From Eopsaltria australis (taxonomy: Eukaryota > Chordata > Aves > Passeriformes > Petroicidae): a stretch of DNA of 64,000 nucleotides. Within the stretch, counting starts at the first letter, position 1. Each line of letters starts with the position of its first letter. The DNA lies in NCBI GenBank assembly GCA_034509425.1, contig JAVTVJ010001682.1:292069-356068 (forward strand), written 5' to 3'. Both the position numbers and the translations under genes were made by a program. Below the pieces are notes generated by a model. It was given only the letters and a program-made list of their open reading frames with translations. It had not been told where the DNA came from and did not search any database. Positions 62,852 through 64,000 of the stretch are shown piece by piece.

Positions 62852-62915
62852 ACAGTCATAGAATCATTCAGGTTGGAAAAGTCCTTTAGAACCATTGAAT
62901 CCAACCATTAATGGA
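62852..62915 (-). repeat. CR1 3'-terminal fragment, antisense
   Basis: 'agtcatagaatcattcaggt' to 'gaatccaaccattaatgg', only the last ~65 bp of a CR1 tail. Confidence 0.88.
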
Positions 62916-64000
62916 CTCAATTTAACAATAATGTACCAGGGCAAGGACTGGGATGCTGATGGGGGGGGCACTCCTGGCTCAGCAGAGCAGTTTTTCAGCT
63001 CACATTTCTCTTTGATTTCCATAAACCCTTGTTTGTGTTGAATGTTTCAATGTGGCAGCTGGGTGAAGGGTGACACGGGGGAGAGGCTGCTCTGCTCGGG
63101 GTGCTCCATGGCTCAGAGGGAGCTGTGCTTCCCAAAAGCAGCCTGGCACATGACGTGCTGCATTGACCTACTTTCGGGAGTGTTGGGAGAGCTGTGTCCG
63201 TAGGCAGCTCCGGGATGAGAGCAGCAAGGAATGGCTCAAATGCGCTGCTGGAAAACTGCTGTGAAAGCTCCATGGCCCTGGGGGCCAGGGAATGGGAGAT
63301 TGGTGTGGGAATCTCTGCCCCTCTGAGAATTCCTTCTTTAGGAATCTCTCCCCCTTTATGAATTCCTGCTTTGGAGCATAGGCCTGAGAAATCGGGCTGT
63401 GATGATGGTCCAGTCACCATCGTGGAGCGGAACAGGTCTGAAATACACCCTCAGTCCGAGGGAATTCTGGTTCAAAGCTGGGATTAAAGCTGGGATCAAA
63501 TCCCCAGAGAATCACTGTTGGTTCAGCATTCCTTGGGAGTGAAAAGCATTGCTGTGTAGCCAGCTCTCCTGGAAGTCAAAGCTAATTCCAGAGTGCAGAG
63601 ACTTCCATGTGTCCTGAAGTGAAGGAAACCTCTGGTGGCTTTTTGACCGACAGACCATAACCCAACGCGATAAAGACAAATCTGATGCCCAAAAGAAAGC
63701 AATTTTTTCTGGGAAAGGAGGATAAAACCCACTGCAGGGACAACCTGTTTTTCCAGGAAGATGAAAATAGGGAGCAGTGTTTTATTGGAGCTTTGGAGCA
63801 GTTCTTAGCCTGCTCTTCTGTGGAGATGATGACTAAAGAGAAAAGAGGCAGGTTCTGTTAAACAACAACATTTCTCCTCATCCATCTGCTGCCCCTGTTT
63901 CTCCGTTGCAGGATTCCCTCTTTGGGCCATGCTGTTTTCCTCCACAACTGGTGCTGGGAATGCTTTTGGGAGCTGGGCTCACCTGCGGTTTGGGGAGTGC

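Larger units (their letters stand above)
56145..64000 (+). other. RAB11FIP3: RAB11FIP3 intron 2 (5' part, runs out of the window)
   Basis: I searched for the next conserved RAB11FIP3 segment (DPDGQCYGG, then DEFDDFVTYEANEV) and do not see it, so the remaining 7.9 kb is taken as intron. It holds four CR1 fragments. No other gene is supported on either strand. Confidence 0.7.

Noticed and set aside
1..64000. tRNA, rRNA or snRNA genes
   Set aside because: Looked for cloverleaf B-box phrases and Pol III terminators by eye and found none convincing; weakly diverged copies could escape this reading.

Overview
The window is vertebrate nuclear DNA from a bird, most likely a songbird or another neoavian lineage. 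Genes are split by GT-AG introns into exons of 52-429 bp and have CpG-rich promoters and AATAAA signals. The dispersed repeats are almost all 3' tails of CR1 LINEs, including the abundant type whose 3' end reads (on the minus strand) 'gaatcatggaatggtttggg'. Gene density, high GC in the middle and many G-rich minisatellites suit a microchromosome. XPO6, NME4, DECR2 and RAB11FIP3 are human chromosome 16p genes; the last three are neighbours in 16p13.3. From general knowledge the matching chicken region is chromosome 14; this was not checked.

Layout, all genes on the + strand: (1) 1-21.3 kb, the 3' half of XPO6 (15 coding exons, 680 C-terminal residues, nuclear export of profilin-actin). (2) 21.3-23.8 kb, intergenic with one CR1. 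(3) 23.8-26.0 kb, NME4, a compact five-exon mitochondrial nucleoside diphosphate kinase. (4) 26.0-27.3 kb, a G-rich minisatellite filling the NME4-DECR2 gap. (5) 27.4-32.0 kb, DECR2, an eight-exon peroxisomal 2,4-dienoyl-CoA reductase ending in a PTS1 (AKL), with an NRF-1-type site just upstream of its ATG. (6) 32-35.2 kb, probable DECR2 3' UTR and intergenic DNA. (7) 35.2-35.6 kb, a 26-bp minisatellite. (8) 35.6-64 kb, RAB11FIP3: CpG-island promoter with a perfect CRE, exon 1 (acidic repeat plus EF-hand 1), a 19.5 kb intron, exon 2 (EF-hand 2) and the start of intron 2.

The genes are independent housekeeping loci rather than a pathway or operon. I see no new multi-gene system. The items most worth a second look are a 12-bp in-frame deletion in the NME4 nucleotide-site loop, a 243-bp duplicated unclassified repeat with a hairpin at its breakpoint, inverted CR1 pairs that could fold pre-mRNA, a 399-codon antisense open frame in RAB11FIP3 intron 1, a bird-specific-looking EP/EL repeat in RAB11FIP3, and short-period arrays placed beside splice sites and promoters.
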